Positions 11,381-23,930 are shown, counted from the stretch's first letter. The stretch is 64,000 nucleotides of DNA from Hofstenia miamia (GCA_900660155.1 CABFPE010000078.1:1281749-1345748); one strand, 5' to 3'. Notes: generated by a model from the sequence alone, not told the origin. Numbers and translations are program-made.

Positions 11381-14154
11381 TACTAGAAGTATTATGTACT
11401 ATAAAATGTAAGTACTTGATACTTAACTAGATAAATCGATGCTATTTAATGTATTTCCGCGGCTATAAACATTGATTACTTTCCCTGGAGTGCAAAGAGC
11501 AATTTTAAAGTAACAAAATTTCGCGATTAAAACTATGCACGTAAAATTTTTACGTGACATTTGTTCTGAATTGAGATGTATGATGTCAGAACCATTTTTA
11601 AACTGCATATCTAGGTTCGCTTGCATTTTTTTAAGATTACAATAGAATTTTTATAAAAGTGCAAAGAGCAAGTATGCGTGTAAATAAATTTTGAAATAGA
11701 AAGCTCAATAATTTTTTAATAAAAATATGTAAACTTAAAAATGCTTTAGAAAGTGTTTTCCTAATATAATATAGTCTAGAAACATTTAATACCGAACTGT
11801 TAACTTGTGTTTTAAACTATGTGAAAATGGGTGCACTTTTGTCAAGTTGTTAGCTGGCTGCATCTCAACATTCCCTTCTTTAGAATCATCAGAATTGTCT
11901 GAGTCTATGCTCACAATACCTGTGTGGGTTGTGTGTGTAAGTTAACATTGGCTATTATTGATCCCTACCAATACAAATCATGTGCAATAACAATGTGGAG
12001 AAATAAGAGAGCGCGATTCATCCAGTAGTCGTCAATTGACGAGCATGTTTATTCTAGGCAGATTTGGTTATGAAGCATTAGTTAATATATTGATACATAG
12101 CAACAGATAAATATTAAAAGGGTTTGTAATAAGTGGCAATACAAAGTTAAAAGAGAAAGAAAATTCTACACACATCAATTGACAGGTCTGGTAATTCTAG
12201 TGTTAAAATAGGGATGTACTTAGTTGAGGCAAAACATGGAATACTATAAAGAGTAGGCAACGGAAACCATCCTGATTTCCTACAGCACAGAAAATTTTTT
12301 TAAAAGTTTCTTCTGTATCATTCTTACGATCGCTGCGCTTACTTTTCTAACTTTACACGTATAGTTATATAGCCAAATTGCTTCTAACATTAAATACGAT
12401 CAAAATGCCTGAATCAACTATTAAACATTCATTTGTAATCTGAGTGCTTATTGCGAAATAAACTCGACTAGAGTATGTCCTCCTTCGATAAATGATCTCG
12501 CTTAGCAGAATTTAATGTCAAAGTTGAATATATTATACAATGCAGCATATATTAGTCAGACATTTGATTTTCAGACATAAGCTTTAGTCTAACGTTTTTG
12601 TTCTGGATTTCTTTAGAGGAAGGATATCTAAAATGCTCTAATGAAGTAGTCCAGGCGTGAAGGTAATAAAGGGAGACAGAGTAAGTACGATAATAATAAT
12701 CCTAGAAGTTTGCCTTTAATAGACTTGAGTTATTCTAAAAGAATACTATGCGGCATTTTACTAGAAGACATCGAAAAATCAAGAAGCAAGACTGAAGAAC
12801 TTTTCAAAGCCTCAAAAGCAGTGTAGTTAGTAGAAGTAAATAAGAATCTGTACTACGACTTACGATAATGCCGGTGAATATAAAACATGTATATCAGTTT
12901 AAAACAAAAAATAAATCCTGGACAATAGACTGATTTGAATAGAATTAGTAACCAAGTGATTATTTCCCAGGGACATAACAACAAAACACAACATGTTGTG
13001 TGGGATACAAAAATCCAGCCGCATAAGATTAACAAAAATATATCTTATTTATATATTATGTTTTTGATTTGTTATACAATTATTTTCACTTAATATAAAA
13101 TTTTGACATATGGTCTGAATTTGATTAGACATTGAAAAATTCACAAATAAACTAAAAATTGCACGAGAATTTAGCTTTACAAATTCCATAATTTTAAAAA
13201 ATTGCACAATGCGCGCCTCAATTAGCATTGGTCATCTATCTACAGAAAACAAAATAGCTTACGTCAATTGCTGCTCTCACCAGGTTTAGACTACCCAATC
13301 GGAATTTGAAAGTCTTTAATAAATAGGATATTTCTTGAAATATGATTATGATTTTCAGTACACTAGGCCTAAAATAAACTTTAACATAAATTTTTATAAT
13401 GACAGGAAGAACATTTTCGCATTTATGTGTCAAACTCCACAAAATTCCCAATTTCATAATAGGCTTAGTGCTAAATGTTGAAAAATGTTATCAAAACCAA
13501 ATGAAAACATTGACATTTTACATTAGGATACTAAGGGACAATACCTTCTCACAGACTTAGTAGAGGTGTAGGAACTCCTGTGCACCCATAGGTTGCCATA
13601 TGCTTGGATTTTTACTGAAGTGGTGGGATTAGAGGGTTTGGATGTAGTAAATTATGAAATTGGTGGACATATATTTTCAGACAAACGCGGGCTTGTATAT
13701 AACATGCAAACTTTACTTTTGAATTCTTAACGGTTTTGGACTAGGTAGGTCCATTCTTTGTGAATCTTCAATCTTAGCTCTTGAGGTCTGCAATGAGTGA
13801 GAATGAAAACCCAGGTCCATTAATGTCTCTGACTTTTAGAATTGGATGAGTTTCTCAAGTGTGTTACGGTTTTGAGAAATGTTATGAGTAATTCTTTTCC
13901 TTCTAGTTGTAAAAAATTCAAATTTTCTTGTGATTGATAAAGAGGAAGATGATGATCTTTATTAGAATCTTTGTTTTCTACACTCAAATTTACATGAGAA
14001 AACATTCTTATTTATTTTTTATTATATTTAGCAAATTATACAAGATCATTAAAAATACTAGTTCTATAAATCTATAGAAATAATACAAAAATACTCACTA
14101 GTTTTCTCATTAAACTATTACACAATTGCGTATTATTAATTTTTTTTCTTCTAG
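11345..14154. other. AT-rich sequence without a supported gene
   Basis: A (TA)n patch follows 11345. A minus-strand frame at 13820-14005 and an acidic minus-strand stretch near 11850-11930 have protein-like composition but no recognisable similarity and weak splice context, so I call neither. Confidence 0.4.
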
Positions 14155-14311
14155 AAGAAAAACTATTTTAGTGGATATAAGAATTTTGTATGGATTTCGG
14201 CAGCTTACAAATCGAACGTATCTAAATGCAACAAAAATAACTATATTTTTCTACATAAAAATTGATGAGAGTATGGCCAAAAATGTAGTGGATCATACGA
14301 ATCCAAATCAG
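14155..14311 (+). CDS. Candidate internal exon of an unidentified gene
   Basis: A 157-base open block sits between a very pyrimidine-rich acceptor (TTTTTTTTCTTCTAG, ending at 14154) and a CAG donor followed by GTATAT at 14312. The open frame begins at base 14156 and reads RKTILVDIRILYGFRQLTNR, continuing to ..MAKNVVDHTNPNQ. It would be phase 2 in and phase 0 out. I do not recognise the sequence and no compatible neighbour exon was found, so a chance open frame is possible. Confidence 0.3.
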
Positions 14312-16213
14312 GTATATTCCCATATAATATAAGTCTTATTTAATAATTTCCCTTATACTCATATAAATGTATAATATTAATTAGCGCAAGATTACAAACA
14401 CTAAGTATTGTGTAATTCTTTACTCTGTTGTGTGGCACAACAGTCTTTTGCTGTTTTGTTGTGTGAAAAAGTTGACTCAGCGGCAAACTAGTTATTTCCG
14501 AATATATGAATTGGGAGAACATAGGCTACCTTACAAGCTGAAAGATGCAATTCAGAATTAATATAATGTTGAAATAAGTTCAAAAGGTGGATAGAAAACT
14601 CAGCAGCAAACATATTAGAAAATGAACCTGGTATACTACTAATTATGCTCTGTTGCCTGAAGAAAATACAATAGTTTCTAAAGGACTGTAAGTTAGCCAC
14701 TCAAATTGCACTTTTTAATTGACAAAAATATTCATGAAAAAAATTCCACGATAGCTTCGTCTATTGATGTCGTCAAAACATTATAAATTAGTGAAACATT
14801 CCAAGAAGGTTGAAACACGCGCTTAAGCACCTCAGAATAATAGAGGAGATCTACAGACGTATTGAAATTATAGACAAATAGCTTTTAATAAACCGTTGTA
14901 AACATCAATGCAGCACCTGGAAATTATTCATTTGAGTTCCTAAAACTTATGCCCATTACGTTAAACATGATAATGATTATTCGATTGTTGCTGTTGTTTG
15001 ATTATTACAAAAAGTATAGAATTTTCGGGTAAAGCACGTGTGTAAATCATGATATCGAAGGCTTCATCTGTTTACACAGAACTTATACACAATTTTTAGA
15101 TGGATAATAGTTATGTCTTCGCAGTTGATAGACCGAAACATATTCTACAATACAATGACGTAAGGCAGCTCATCATTATAGCATGCTAGAAAGCTAATAT
15201 TCATCATACTGTAGTGTCAGATAATTGGTTGCTCGTATATAAAAACTAAATCTTGTAAACTCATGAAAACATTGAGGAATTTTCTAGTATATGAGGAGAT
15301 ATTTAATCTATTACATTTCCTCAACTTTGTATTGAATTGAAATAAAACTACCAATAATTGGACATAGTAAAGAATATATTCTCTTAGTAAAGAGATATTA
15401 TGATCTAATTTAAGAACTGTCCAACATTGAATGAAATTGGAGATAGAGTAAAGAAAAATAACTTAAAATGAAATTGAAGAAATTAAAGATTAGCTTGAGT
15501 TGCATGGCCATTGAACTCTTGCTACGACTTTGTTCGCTAAGCACTTCCGGTGTTGGTCTCAAAGCTTTTGTAAACAAATTTAAATAAAAAAGTTTCCGTC
15601 GAAAAGGCGATGATGCACATGCTAAATGTGTTGTCCTCCGAGCAGACTAACGATTCAGTATTTTATACCTTTCGAATAGATGCACTGAAAGGATGTGATA
15701 ATTGCGAACGCTATTGAAAATTGTGAACAATTGATGACATTTTGAGAAAAAATATTTCGAAATTCTAAAAAATTTTTTCCATTTTCAACTAACCCTAATG
15801 TATATCATGAATTTCTATAATTTTAAGTAATATAGTATTTGCATTGGTAGTATGGCAGAATTTCACTCTATTTTGAAAAATGTAGACTTCGGAGCATAAT
15901 TCGGGGTTTTTCCCGAGGAATAATTTTAATAACGAGAGGTCGACTTATACAATAGCCAGTGAGGAAATTGTCGAGAGAAGAGCACCCGAGTAGAGGCTTT
16001 AACATGGGCGACAATAGAAGATTTGGATCTGAACATCTACAAAAACTTCGGACTATAAATTGCTCGACGATGAGTCGACTTATACACGATCAGTTTTCTT
16101 GATGACCTTATCTTTATTCAAGAAACAGTTATTAGATTAACTAAATGTTAGTGGAGTCTACTTGGTAAGTTTTCCCTCACAGCCTTTTCGTATTAATGCT
16201 ATTAGGAGATGGG
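14312..16213. other. AT-rich sequence with a possible old DNA transposon end
   Basis: No gene. GTCGACTTATACA appears twice, at about 15940 and 16075, in a slightly less AT-rich patch (15880-16100). Tandem motifs of this kind occur at the ends of Tigger/pogo-type elements, but no pair of termini could be defined here. Confidence 0.3.
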
Positions 16214-16215
16214 TA

Positions 16216-16479
16216 CAGTTGCCCATCACTAATCCAGCAATCAGTAATCCGGAAACATCAATAATTCGGCACAAGCTTCGGCAATATTGATTTCTAATAT
16301 TTAATTTAATTTTAATGATGATGTAGGGCCACGGTCATGTGAATAAAATATTGACATGGACTAATTAATAAAATTTTACTGTTATATGCAATATTTTTAT
16401 TTTAAGATGAGCTAATGGGTTTGGTGTATTCTAACCTAATAGTTAATCCCGATGATGCCGGATGAGTGATGATCAATTG
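16216..16479. mobile_element. Tigger/pogo-like MITE
   Basis: 264 bp flanked by TA (16214-16215, 16480-16481). Left end CAGTTGCCCATCACTAATCC; right end in reverse complement CAATTGATCATCACTCATCC; both continue with GGCA or AGCA. An internal second copy of the AATCCGG motif follows the left end. The TA target and the CAGT..AATCCGGCA style of terminus are characteristic of pogo/Tigger elements. No coding capacity. Confidence 0.7.
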
Positions 16480-16481
16480 TA

Positions 16482-18399
16482 TTGAAAATGATACAAAATT
16501 ACTGAAAAAAATAACAGTATATTAAAAACATCGATCACACGTTTCCGTTAATCGAATTGCGTTCACCGTTCCACAACAGGTGGGTAGTGCACGAGAAAAT
16601 TTTTAGCTAATAAAATATATGCGTCAGTATCGCAGATGAAACAGTTTCCATGTTATGCTGTTCGCATGAGATGAGCTAATCATCGACATTTTAATTGTGA
16701 TCGCAGATGAAACTTAACCGACAGTGATAAAACATTTAAATCCATAGATTGTTGTCTAGCCTAAATGTAAATTAATTTCTAAAATAATAAAGAGTTCAAT
16801 ATTAATGTCTGTAAATTGTTGTCATTACAAGGTTGGCCTAAACAGCAGAATCCAACCTATAAGCTGGATTGAAAATTAATACTGAATTGCGAGCTTCGGT
16901 ACTTATATATTTTATTATATAAATTTTGGGACGTCTAAATGAGGCAAAATCTTAGACACGACACGGCTATAGCTCTGATCCAAGGGTCATAATCATTAAC
17001 GTAACCTATTAACTACATTTGTTAATCCAATTTGATCGTTGTTAAAAACAAGGTAATTTCAAAAAAATATTATAATATTGCAAGAAATTTATCTAGACTG
17101 AGTTTTAGTCAAATTTTTTTAATAAACTGGGTTTTGATTCTGGTCTGATTTCTAGACACAGTTACAACGCTAAATTCGATACATAAAAAGCATAATTTCA
17201 AAAGACTTTAGCCATGCAAAAGTAACTTGAGATTGAAAACTTGAAGCATTTTCAACATAATGATAAATTGACAATTCTGAAGAATTTGCAATTTTTAAGT
17301 TACACTACATTGATGACTAAAACACAACCTAAAAATGATAATTGATATTCGTGCTTATACTACATAGTATAAAACGTAAATATAAACGGCAAAAAATGTT
17401 GAACAAGGTATAAAAAAAAGGAAAATTCATCAATAAATGCAGAAATATGCCATCTAGCGAACACTTAATTATTTCACTGGTATTTTCGAGGAAGTGGTAT
17501 CATCATATGAGACACTGTAAGTGTCTCAATTACAATTTAATCAAATTAAATTCGTATTTTTTATTAGCCTTGCTAACTCAAAGCATTATTTAAATAAAAG
17601 GGTTGTAAATGAATTTAAACTTGCAAGATATAACGGAACGAATATATTTGTATGCCGTAAACATGGACCTCCGTTGTATAAACACGCGACACGAGATATA
17701 GCCTCCAGTTGACAATAGCTCTATGTGTGTCAAATTATATACACTCAACTATGCTTTCACATCTCTGTGCATGTCAAAGATTCCAGTTAATACAGCAAGA
17801 TTTGACACTTCGATGGGTCTGTATGTGATAACGATAGTTTACAGAGTAATGAAGATCAGAAGTGATAATGGAAGTGTTGAGAGAAACTGAAGAACAAAAT
17901 CATAAGAAACATGTTTCGCATTGGTTGTATGCAATCAGTATTTTGAAAGATAGATGTATGTGCTGATAAAAAGACGAGACCCTCAGTGGTCGACAAAGAA
18001 TATTCCTATCGCGTAGTTATACGTATGAGGCCTAATTTTATTGATGCAATAGTTGTATTTTTACCATAATACTGGTTATTCCTTCTCCCTTGTTTCCCAA
18101 TAAGACCGATTAATTACCAATTAACAGTTAACAGATTAAAAGACTTCAAGCTTCAAATGCAACATTTTTAAAATTGAATTAAGATCTTGTGGACACCCTG
18201 TATTAGTAAAAATTAGTTTCAAAATCTGGCCAATGATGCAGCCTGCATAAATTCAAAACAAGCCTACATTTTAACATAAATATCTTAGGATATGGAGAAT
18301 ATCATACTTAGAAAGTTTTGACAGAGTATAATCCTATAGATTTTAACTCTACCACAATAAGCAGTTGAAATATATGCAAAAATTCAAATCTTATTACAT
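16482..18399. other. AT-rich sequence without a supported gene
   Basis: An open frame at 17521-17712 (ending ..RKHGPPLYKHATRDIASS) has reasonable composition but no splice context or known relative. I see nothing else. Confidence 0.4.
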
Positions 18400-18405
18400 T
18401 TTATT
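18400..18405 (-). promoter_or_regulatory. Candidate poly(A) signal of the MIA40-like gene
   Basis: AATAAA on the minus strand, about 135 bases beyond the stop codon at 18539-18541. Confidence 0.4.
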
Positions 18406-18538
18406 CATTAAAGTTAATGTTTCATAGGTACATTTAAACCTTTTCCAAATACGAAATCAAATTGTAAATGTATAAAACTTACAAATATTGTTTGAAATTT
18501 GCGAATAAACGTAAATGCCTTTGTTATCAAACTAAAAT

Positions 18539-18904
18539 TTAAACACTATCATTTTTTGTATGTTCTTTAGAAAAAGCGCCAGACCATGGTTCTATGGTAG
18601 GATTTCTTGCAGTGCAATCTATAAATTCGAACAGCATTTCTTCACAATTAATTTCTTTGCTCGAACGCAATGTTTCTGAACTACATTTATCAGTCCACTC
18701 ACGAAAAAATCTTCCACAGGGACCAATGCTCATATCAACGCACACACAATCCCAATTAATATCTTTGATCGAACTATTTAAATGTGGATTATAACTTAAA
18801 GGCTTGCGAGCCCAATCAGTCATTGCCTTGGTAGGATTGGGAATGTCGTTCGAATATAAGTGCGTAATTCGCGCGTTTGAATTCGTCTTCAAGCAAAACG
18901 CCAT
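18539..18904 (-). CDS. CHCHD4: CHCHD4/MIA40-like intermembrane-space oxidoreductase, divergent redox motif
   Basis: 121 residues if started at the second Met (18904). A Met three codons upstream is possible, but the start MAFCLKTN.. parallels the family's MSYCRQEG... MIA40 oxidises incoming Cys-motif proteins in the mitochondrial intermembrane space and is re-oxidised by ALR/Erv1. From memory, human CHCHD4 has cysteines at 4, 53, 55, 64, 74, 87 and 97. This protein has them at 4, 53, 55, 63, 74, 87 and 97, and shares INW before the redox site and GPCG after it. It therefore has a twin-Cys helix fold (CX10C 63-74, CX9C 87-97). Oddities: the redox CPC is CVC, the first twin motif is CX10C instead of CX9C, and the acidic tail is short. 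No intron lies within the coding region. A TTCCTAG acceptor-like site lies just upstream, so a 5' UTR intron is possible. It could be the organism's own MIA40, a paralogue or a retrocopy. Confidence 0.82.
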   Translation of the reverse strand: MAFCLKTNSNARITHLYSNDIPNPTKAMTDWARKPLSYNPHLNSSIKDINWDCVCVDMSIGPCGRFFREWTDKCSSETLRSSKEINCEEMLFEFIDCTARNPTIEPWSGAFSKEHTKNDSV

Positions 18905-18913
18905 TCCATTCAA

Positions 18914-19800
18914 ACAAGGACTAGGAAGTATATCTAAAACATTTTAATATATTACTTTACCAAAATGAATAGAACATTTTGGGAAGAAAGCAGCTGAATA
19001 TATATCCGTGTGATGAACCAAAGAAATAAGCCCAATCAATAACTGAGAAATACGCTTAATGAATGTTTCCTTTAATTACACATGTAACACGATATTAATT
19101 ACCGAAATATATTCTAAAGTCTACGTATTGAGTACTTCGTTCCCAAGCATCGATTTAAATCACAGTGTAGTTAATTAGCTATAATGAATACAATAAATTA
19201 CAAACAATGTGTAAGACATCATATATAGATTATCATGACACACCGAAAATATTACAAGTAGTTAAATAAAAAATACCATTTTTTACAAAAAAGAAAACTA
19301 TATATTGATGTATATAACGTTGAATAGGCTTTTTTTATTCCAAACAGCCCAATGTAGACAATGACCGAGGCCGCTGCTTACAATTATCAGTAAAATATGA
19401 AAGTGTGCAAATAAGACATTTAAACATGTTTTGTACAAAAATACTTTCATCACAAAAAATCTTCAAACATTCTAACATTTTCCTAAAGACGATTCACAAT
19501 GCTTGATACAGTATGCAACTTTTCTGCACGTGAAACTCTCGAGCAGTCTCAATTCCACTAAATTTTTAGGCTTGTGTTCATAACAAACCCGGGTCTTGAT
19601 CATGCCCAAAACCAGAAATCGAGTAACGAGAGATATTGTGATCTCGCAGGTTATAAGTTGGGAGAACTATGAGCAATGACTGTTTCATCAGAAAACACTG
19701 ATATAATTTCTCAATTGTTTTAATAGTAGAGTGGGTCTCTCCTGAAAAATTATTGCTTTAGCTGTAGAGCTGCATGCGTCACTAACTACTTAGGTAGTCT
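18914..19800. other. Region upstream of the MIA40-like gene
   Basis: AT-rich; no promoter motif or second gene that I can support. The part above about 19560 may belong to the decayed mariner-type element that follows. Confidence 0.4.
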
Positions 19801-19814
19801 TCTGTAACCAAGAG

Positions 19815-20455
19815 TTCAAAGGAAAATGAACGATTTTGCAGATAACCCCATCCACACATAAGAATGGAGTAAATGAACAACTCCTTGAATGCGAGGATTT
19901 TCACTGAACCATACATTGTGCCTATTGATAATGCGATTAAATGAGAAATTTGCCTCATCGCTCCATACGACTTTCGAAATTATTCTTTATTTTGTAGCAG
20001 CAAGTTGGCAAAGCTAAGCGTCGTTGATGATCCTTTCTAGCTAAGTGGTGCAAAAATGAAATGCAATGATAGGGTTGAAGATGATGTAGTGTATTTGGTG
20101 ATCAAAGTCTATTTTGAAATAAAAGCAGTCAAAGTTTAATCATTAGCCTTTATTTTTTGCATATGATGACATGATAATTTTGCATTGAAAGACCATTTAA
20201 TATTGGTGCGCAAAGTGTTACTCATTGGGCTTTGAGCAACCCGATGATCTCTCATAACTCAATGAAGACTTGCACGAAATATTTCAGTACTTGAGGTGTT
20301 AATGATGTTGACATGCTGTTTTTGGACTTAAATTTGATGAAAGTTTCCACAGCAGGTGTTCTTGTTTCACAGCGCGACTTTCTAGATTTACCAATGATTT
20401 TGAATTTCTTTATAAAACGAGTAATTGCGTATATTGAAAACCGCAAGAAATGCAT
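19815..20455 (-). pseudogene. Decayed mariner/Tc-type transposase
   Basis: The minus-strand frame at 20455-20252 reads like the second DNA-binding half of mariner-type transposases (ITRFIKKFKIIGKSRKSR, then RTPAVETF, then STSLTPQV). About 200 bases further on, the frame resumes at the start of the catalytic domain: VVWSDEANFSFNRIINRHNVW, then FSENPRIQGVV and VWMGL. This matches the family pattern WSDEAxFxLNGxVNRHNxxxW..ENP. The sequence between is broken and no full frame survives. The first catalytic Asp (in WSDEA) is visible; the rest of the triad is not. No terminal repeats could be assigned. Confidence 0.7.
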
Positions 20456-21269
20456 GTTGCAAAAATGGAAAATTCATAAATAGAAGTTGATTTGTCATTA
20501 GAATAAATGAGAACACATTTATGTGGAATATAAACTTGCGATAAGCAATTTTACGAACCTAAACAAAAGTTTAGGGGAAACAGTGCAATCAAAATGCCTC
20601 GTTAACTGATGCTTTCATTATTACGGATATAAGCGCTCACCAACCTAATATTTATAAAAGTTAAAAATAATGATTTCATATTTGGAAATGCCCCTTCTTT
20701 AAAAAACCAAAGGGAACAGTCAGCTCGAAAAATATTTCATTTTATTAATTATCGATTTTAGGGAGGAAGGGGGTAAAATGATATCGTTAGATAACACTGA
20801 TAAAATTTTCACAAATTATTTTTTCAATAGAAAAGAGTTTACATTGTATTTGTAAAATTACCGCCCCTAGGCATCTAGAAAATTGCGCTCTTTATAAACA
20901 CGTGCAAGTTGTTGTGGCAAAATATGATGGTGTGATAGTCAAGTTGTTACTTAATGCTTTAACCTGCTGCAAAAATACTATTTATATTTTTATCAATTCT
21001 AATGCCTAGCTTTTTTAGATTTTGAAAAAAGAGGAATAGAGAAAATACATGTATATATGAAATACATTCATTTTAGTTTTTTTTGCATCAGCAAAAGTTT
21101 CTGAAAACCTGGCCAACAGAACTATTAATAGTAGTCAGAAACTAAAATAGAAATATTCAATTTAAGATAAAAATGGCATTTAAATATTGATAAACAACAA
21201 ATATACGTTTTTTCTTCTTAAAGGTTACTGATGCAATCAATCTTATATAAATTATAAAGGACAAATTGT

Positions 21270-21531
21270 TTTTCTAAATTTTCAAGCAATTGTCTCCAAG
21301 CCTATTATAAAATTGGAAAATTTTGAGATATGGCCACAACAATTAGTGACCGTGTTCAAACAATGTTGAAAATTTAAATTCTCACCATTCCTAATGTTCA
21401 GGTAATCTGGAGGTCTAAAGCCCATTTTAGCAAGCACTAGCCCCAACTATCGAAGTCAAGTCCAACCGAGTCGTGCGCAAAGTCAGAATCCGTCGAGCCG
21501 GTACGGATCAGCGATCGATCACGAATTAAGG
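21270..21531. repeat. Copy of a dispersed repeat family
   Basis: Shares blocks with 40590-40980, 52540-52800, 54560-55640 and 56200-56460: a CTCCAAGCCTATTA..AAATTTGGAAA block near 21297, and a GTGCGCAAAGTCAGA block near 21472 that is less AT-rich. No coding frame. It may be part of one large non-autonomous element. Confidence 0.55.
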
Positions 21532-21561
21532 ATGAAAACCAGAGGAGACGATTCTCTATCC

Positions 21562-21667
21562 NNNNNNNNNNNNNNNNNNNNNNNNNNNNNNNNNNNNNNN
21601 NNNNNNNNNNNNNNNNNNNNNNNNNNNNNNNNNNNNNNNNNNNNNNNNNNNNNNNNNNNNNNNNNNN
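21562..21667. other. Assembly gap (106 N) between two identical 30-bp copies
   Basis: The 30 bases before the gap (21532-21561) are identical to the 30 after it (21668-21697). Either a tandem repeat spans the gap, or the two contig ends actually overlap and the gap length is artificial. Confidence 0.97.
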
Positions 21668-21709
21668 ATGAAAACCAGAGGAGACGATTCTCTATCCAGT
21701 GGTGCTCAC

Positions 21710-23383
21710 CAGTGGCGGATACAGATAAATTTTTAGAGGGGGCCCAATGTAAAATAAAATGCTAAGTGCATAATTGGGTATTAGAGAGGGCATAAGACTA
21801 TTGAATTTTCAATTTTTAAAATTCAGCACTGTGCACAGATTTCACCATCATGAATGACTCCAAACATGGAAAAAGAATTTTGCAATTTTTCAATTTGCAA
21901 ATTACGCTTTAATAATAGCATTTTGTGTTTTTTAGGGGATTTTTGCATTATGTACTACAAAATAGAAAAAGGAATAATTAATAAAATGTTATTTAAACAA
22001 AATATGAACATAAAAATCAAATAAAGAAACGTAAATACAAATGAGATTCAAAAAATGTGTATGTTAATTCCCAACATCAAGAGGTAGACGATTTTGAACT
22101 TGATTTAAAATCACAGTATCTTCATAACTAGAAACGAATGTGATTGCCAATCATTTAGTTCACTAACAACCAACACGTGCAACGCTTTGTATATAGAAGT
22201 TTGTATCTTCTGTCATATCATAATTCAATATAATGATCAATCTTTCAAAAATCCATTCCATTCAAAGAAATATTCGGTCAGGGTTATGTATCTTGAAACA
22301 GAATTAAAATAAATCAGTTTCAAATAAGTGTCAGTGTCACTTGAGGTAGTGGCTGGCTCCATCTAAGTGGTGATCAACTTCAAGCCTTGAATTTGCATGG
22401 TGTTGTCTAGTTCCACGAATGCAGAGGATCATGTTTTGTAACAAGAAGCTAAGTTGGAATCTTATCTAGTTGTAGGTTATGGAATAGTCGGTATGTTTTA
22501 GTCAGCGATTAAACCACAAAGTTGTTTTAGAAACTTTTCAGTGATCGGTGATGCTCCACCACATGCACTGAACACCAGCGCTGTAAATGAGGCGAGATTA
22601 AGTAAATTGGAAAATTTTCACCTAATGGTATGAATGTGTGCTTAGTCTGAATTTTAATCAATGTTGCTAAATATGTTGATAAAATTAAAGAAAATCACCC
22701 AATTCAAAAAATGTAAAGCTCTTGCTAAAATCTATAAACTCTAAAAAATAAAAAAATTTGTTTTGCGATCTTTGGAGTAGGTGCATGGCGTTGAATTTGA
22801 GTACAATGATTTGACCAAACCTATTGATTATCAAATGGGGTATGTAGGAACAGTGTTGAGAAATATAAATAGTAGACAAGGAGAAAATGTTATTTAATTA
22901 TTACTCATGCAATGCTTAATATAGTACATTGTTCTTTTGTCTATAAATTAACCACTATAAGTTTATGTGCCATGCGGTAACCTTAGCTATGCTAATCTAA
23001 TTTCACTAGTATATGTTTAAATGCAAAATAATTTAAAATTTTATGCTTAAATTAAAATACCTCAAAGAAATCATATGTTGTCCAATTCATCCCCATCCAA
23101 AGAGTGATTTGAAATACTTTTAAAATTTAAAACAATTCCTGAAAACTAAATATTCTTATGTTTATTGAGATGAAATTTCAGGATCCATAAGACCATTATA
23201 GTGTAAAATTCAATGAAATACATTTTACATGTTCCAGATTTTTGTAAAAAACTTAAAAAATTGTTCTTATTCCCTCCATTTGACGGTATTAAGGAATTTT
23301 CTTTGTAATATTTATTGTACAAATTTAATGAATTTTTCTTATTTTAGGAGGGGGGCGGTCCCCCCCCTCTGTATCCGCCCTTG
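21710..23383. mobile_element. Non-autonomous hAT element with 8-bp target duplication
   Basis: Exact duplication GTGCTCAC at 21702-21709 and 23384-23391. Ends CAGTGGCGGATACAG and, inverted, CTGTATCCGCCCTTG, followed inward by G-rich (GAGGGGGCCC) and C-rich (GGTCCCCCCC) tracts. 8-bp duplications and CAGnGGCGGATnnAG ends are typical hAT features. 1674 bp, with no transposase frame recognised. The exact target duplication suggests a fairly recent insertion. It inserted immediately beside the dispersed repeat at 21270-21697. Confidence 0.85.
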
Positions 23384-23718
23384 GTGCTCACATATTTTGG
23401 ATAGTTGTTTAGTTTTTGATTATAAGCGTTTAAATTTTTTAAAGAAATCATAAGTAGCATACACAAACACGCTTTCAATATAATGATAAAACAAATATTT
23501 ATTTACCAATTTCTTCATTCTTAAATGGATAAGAAGAGACTGTATTTTCATTTACAAGAACTTAACACCTAATAAATTCTACAAAATATATTGCAACAAT
23601 TTTATTGCAATATTATATCAATATAATACAAAATACTACAATAGTAATTACAACATGCTCAAAAATAAATTATTATATTTTACATATAAAGCATAGCAGG
23701 TTTCTAAATTCTTAAATT

Positions 23719-23930
23719 CTAAATTTTACAATATTTTATAGATCTAAACCCTAACCCAAGTCACAACTTGACATTTCTTAAACCTAAACCCTATAACCTA
23801 AACCTAAAACCTAAATTTTACAATATTTTATAGACCTAAACCCTAACCCAAAGCCACAACTTGACATTTCGTAAACCTAAACCCTAAAACTTAAACCTAC
23901 AACCTAAATTTTATAGACCTAAACAATGAA
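23719..23930. repeat. Telomere-like minisatellite (CCTAAACCCTAA type), about 92-bp unit
   Basis: Two full units (23719-23810, 23811-23903) and a partial third (from 23904). Each contains CTAAACCCTAACCC, an ACAACTTGACATTT spacer and several CCTAAAC/CCTAAAACC motifs. The motifs resemble telomeric CCCTAA/CCCTAAA repeats, but they are degenerate and embedded in a longer unit. Confidence 0.85.
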
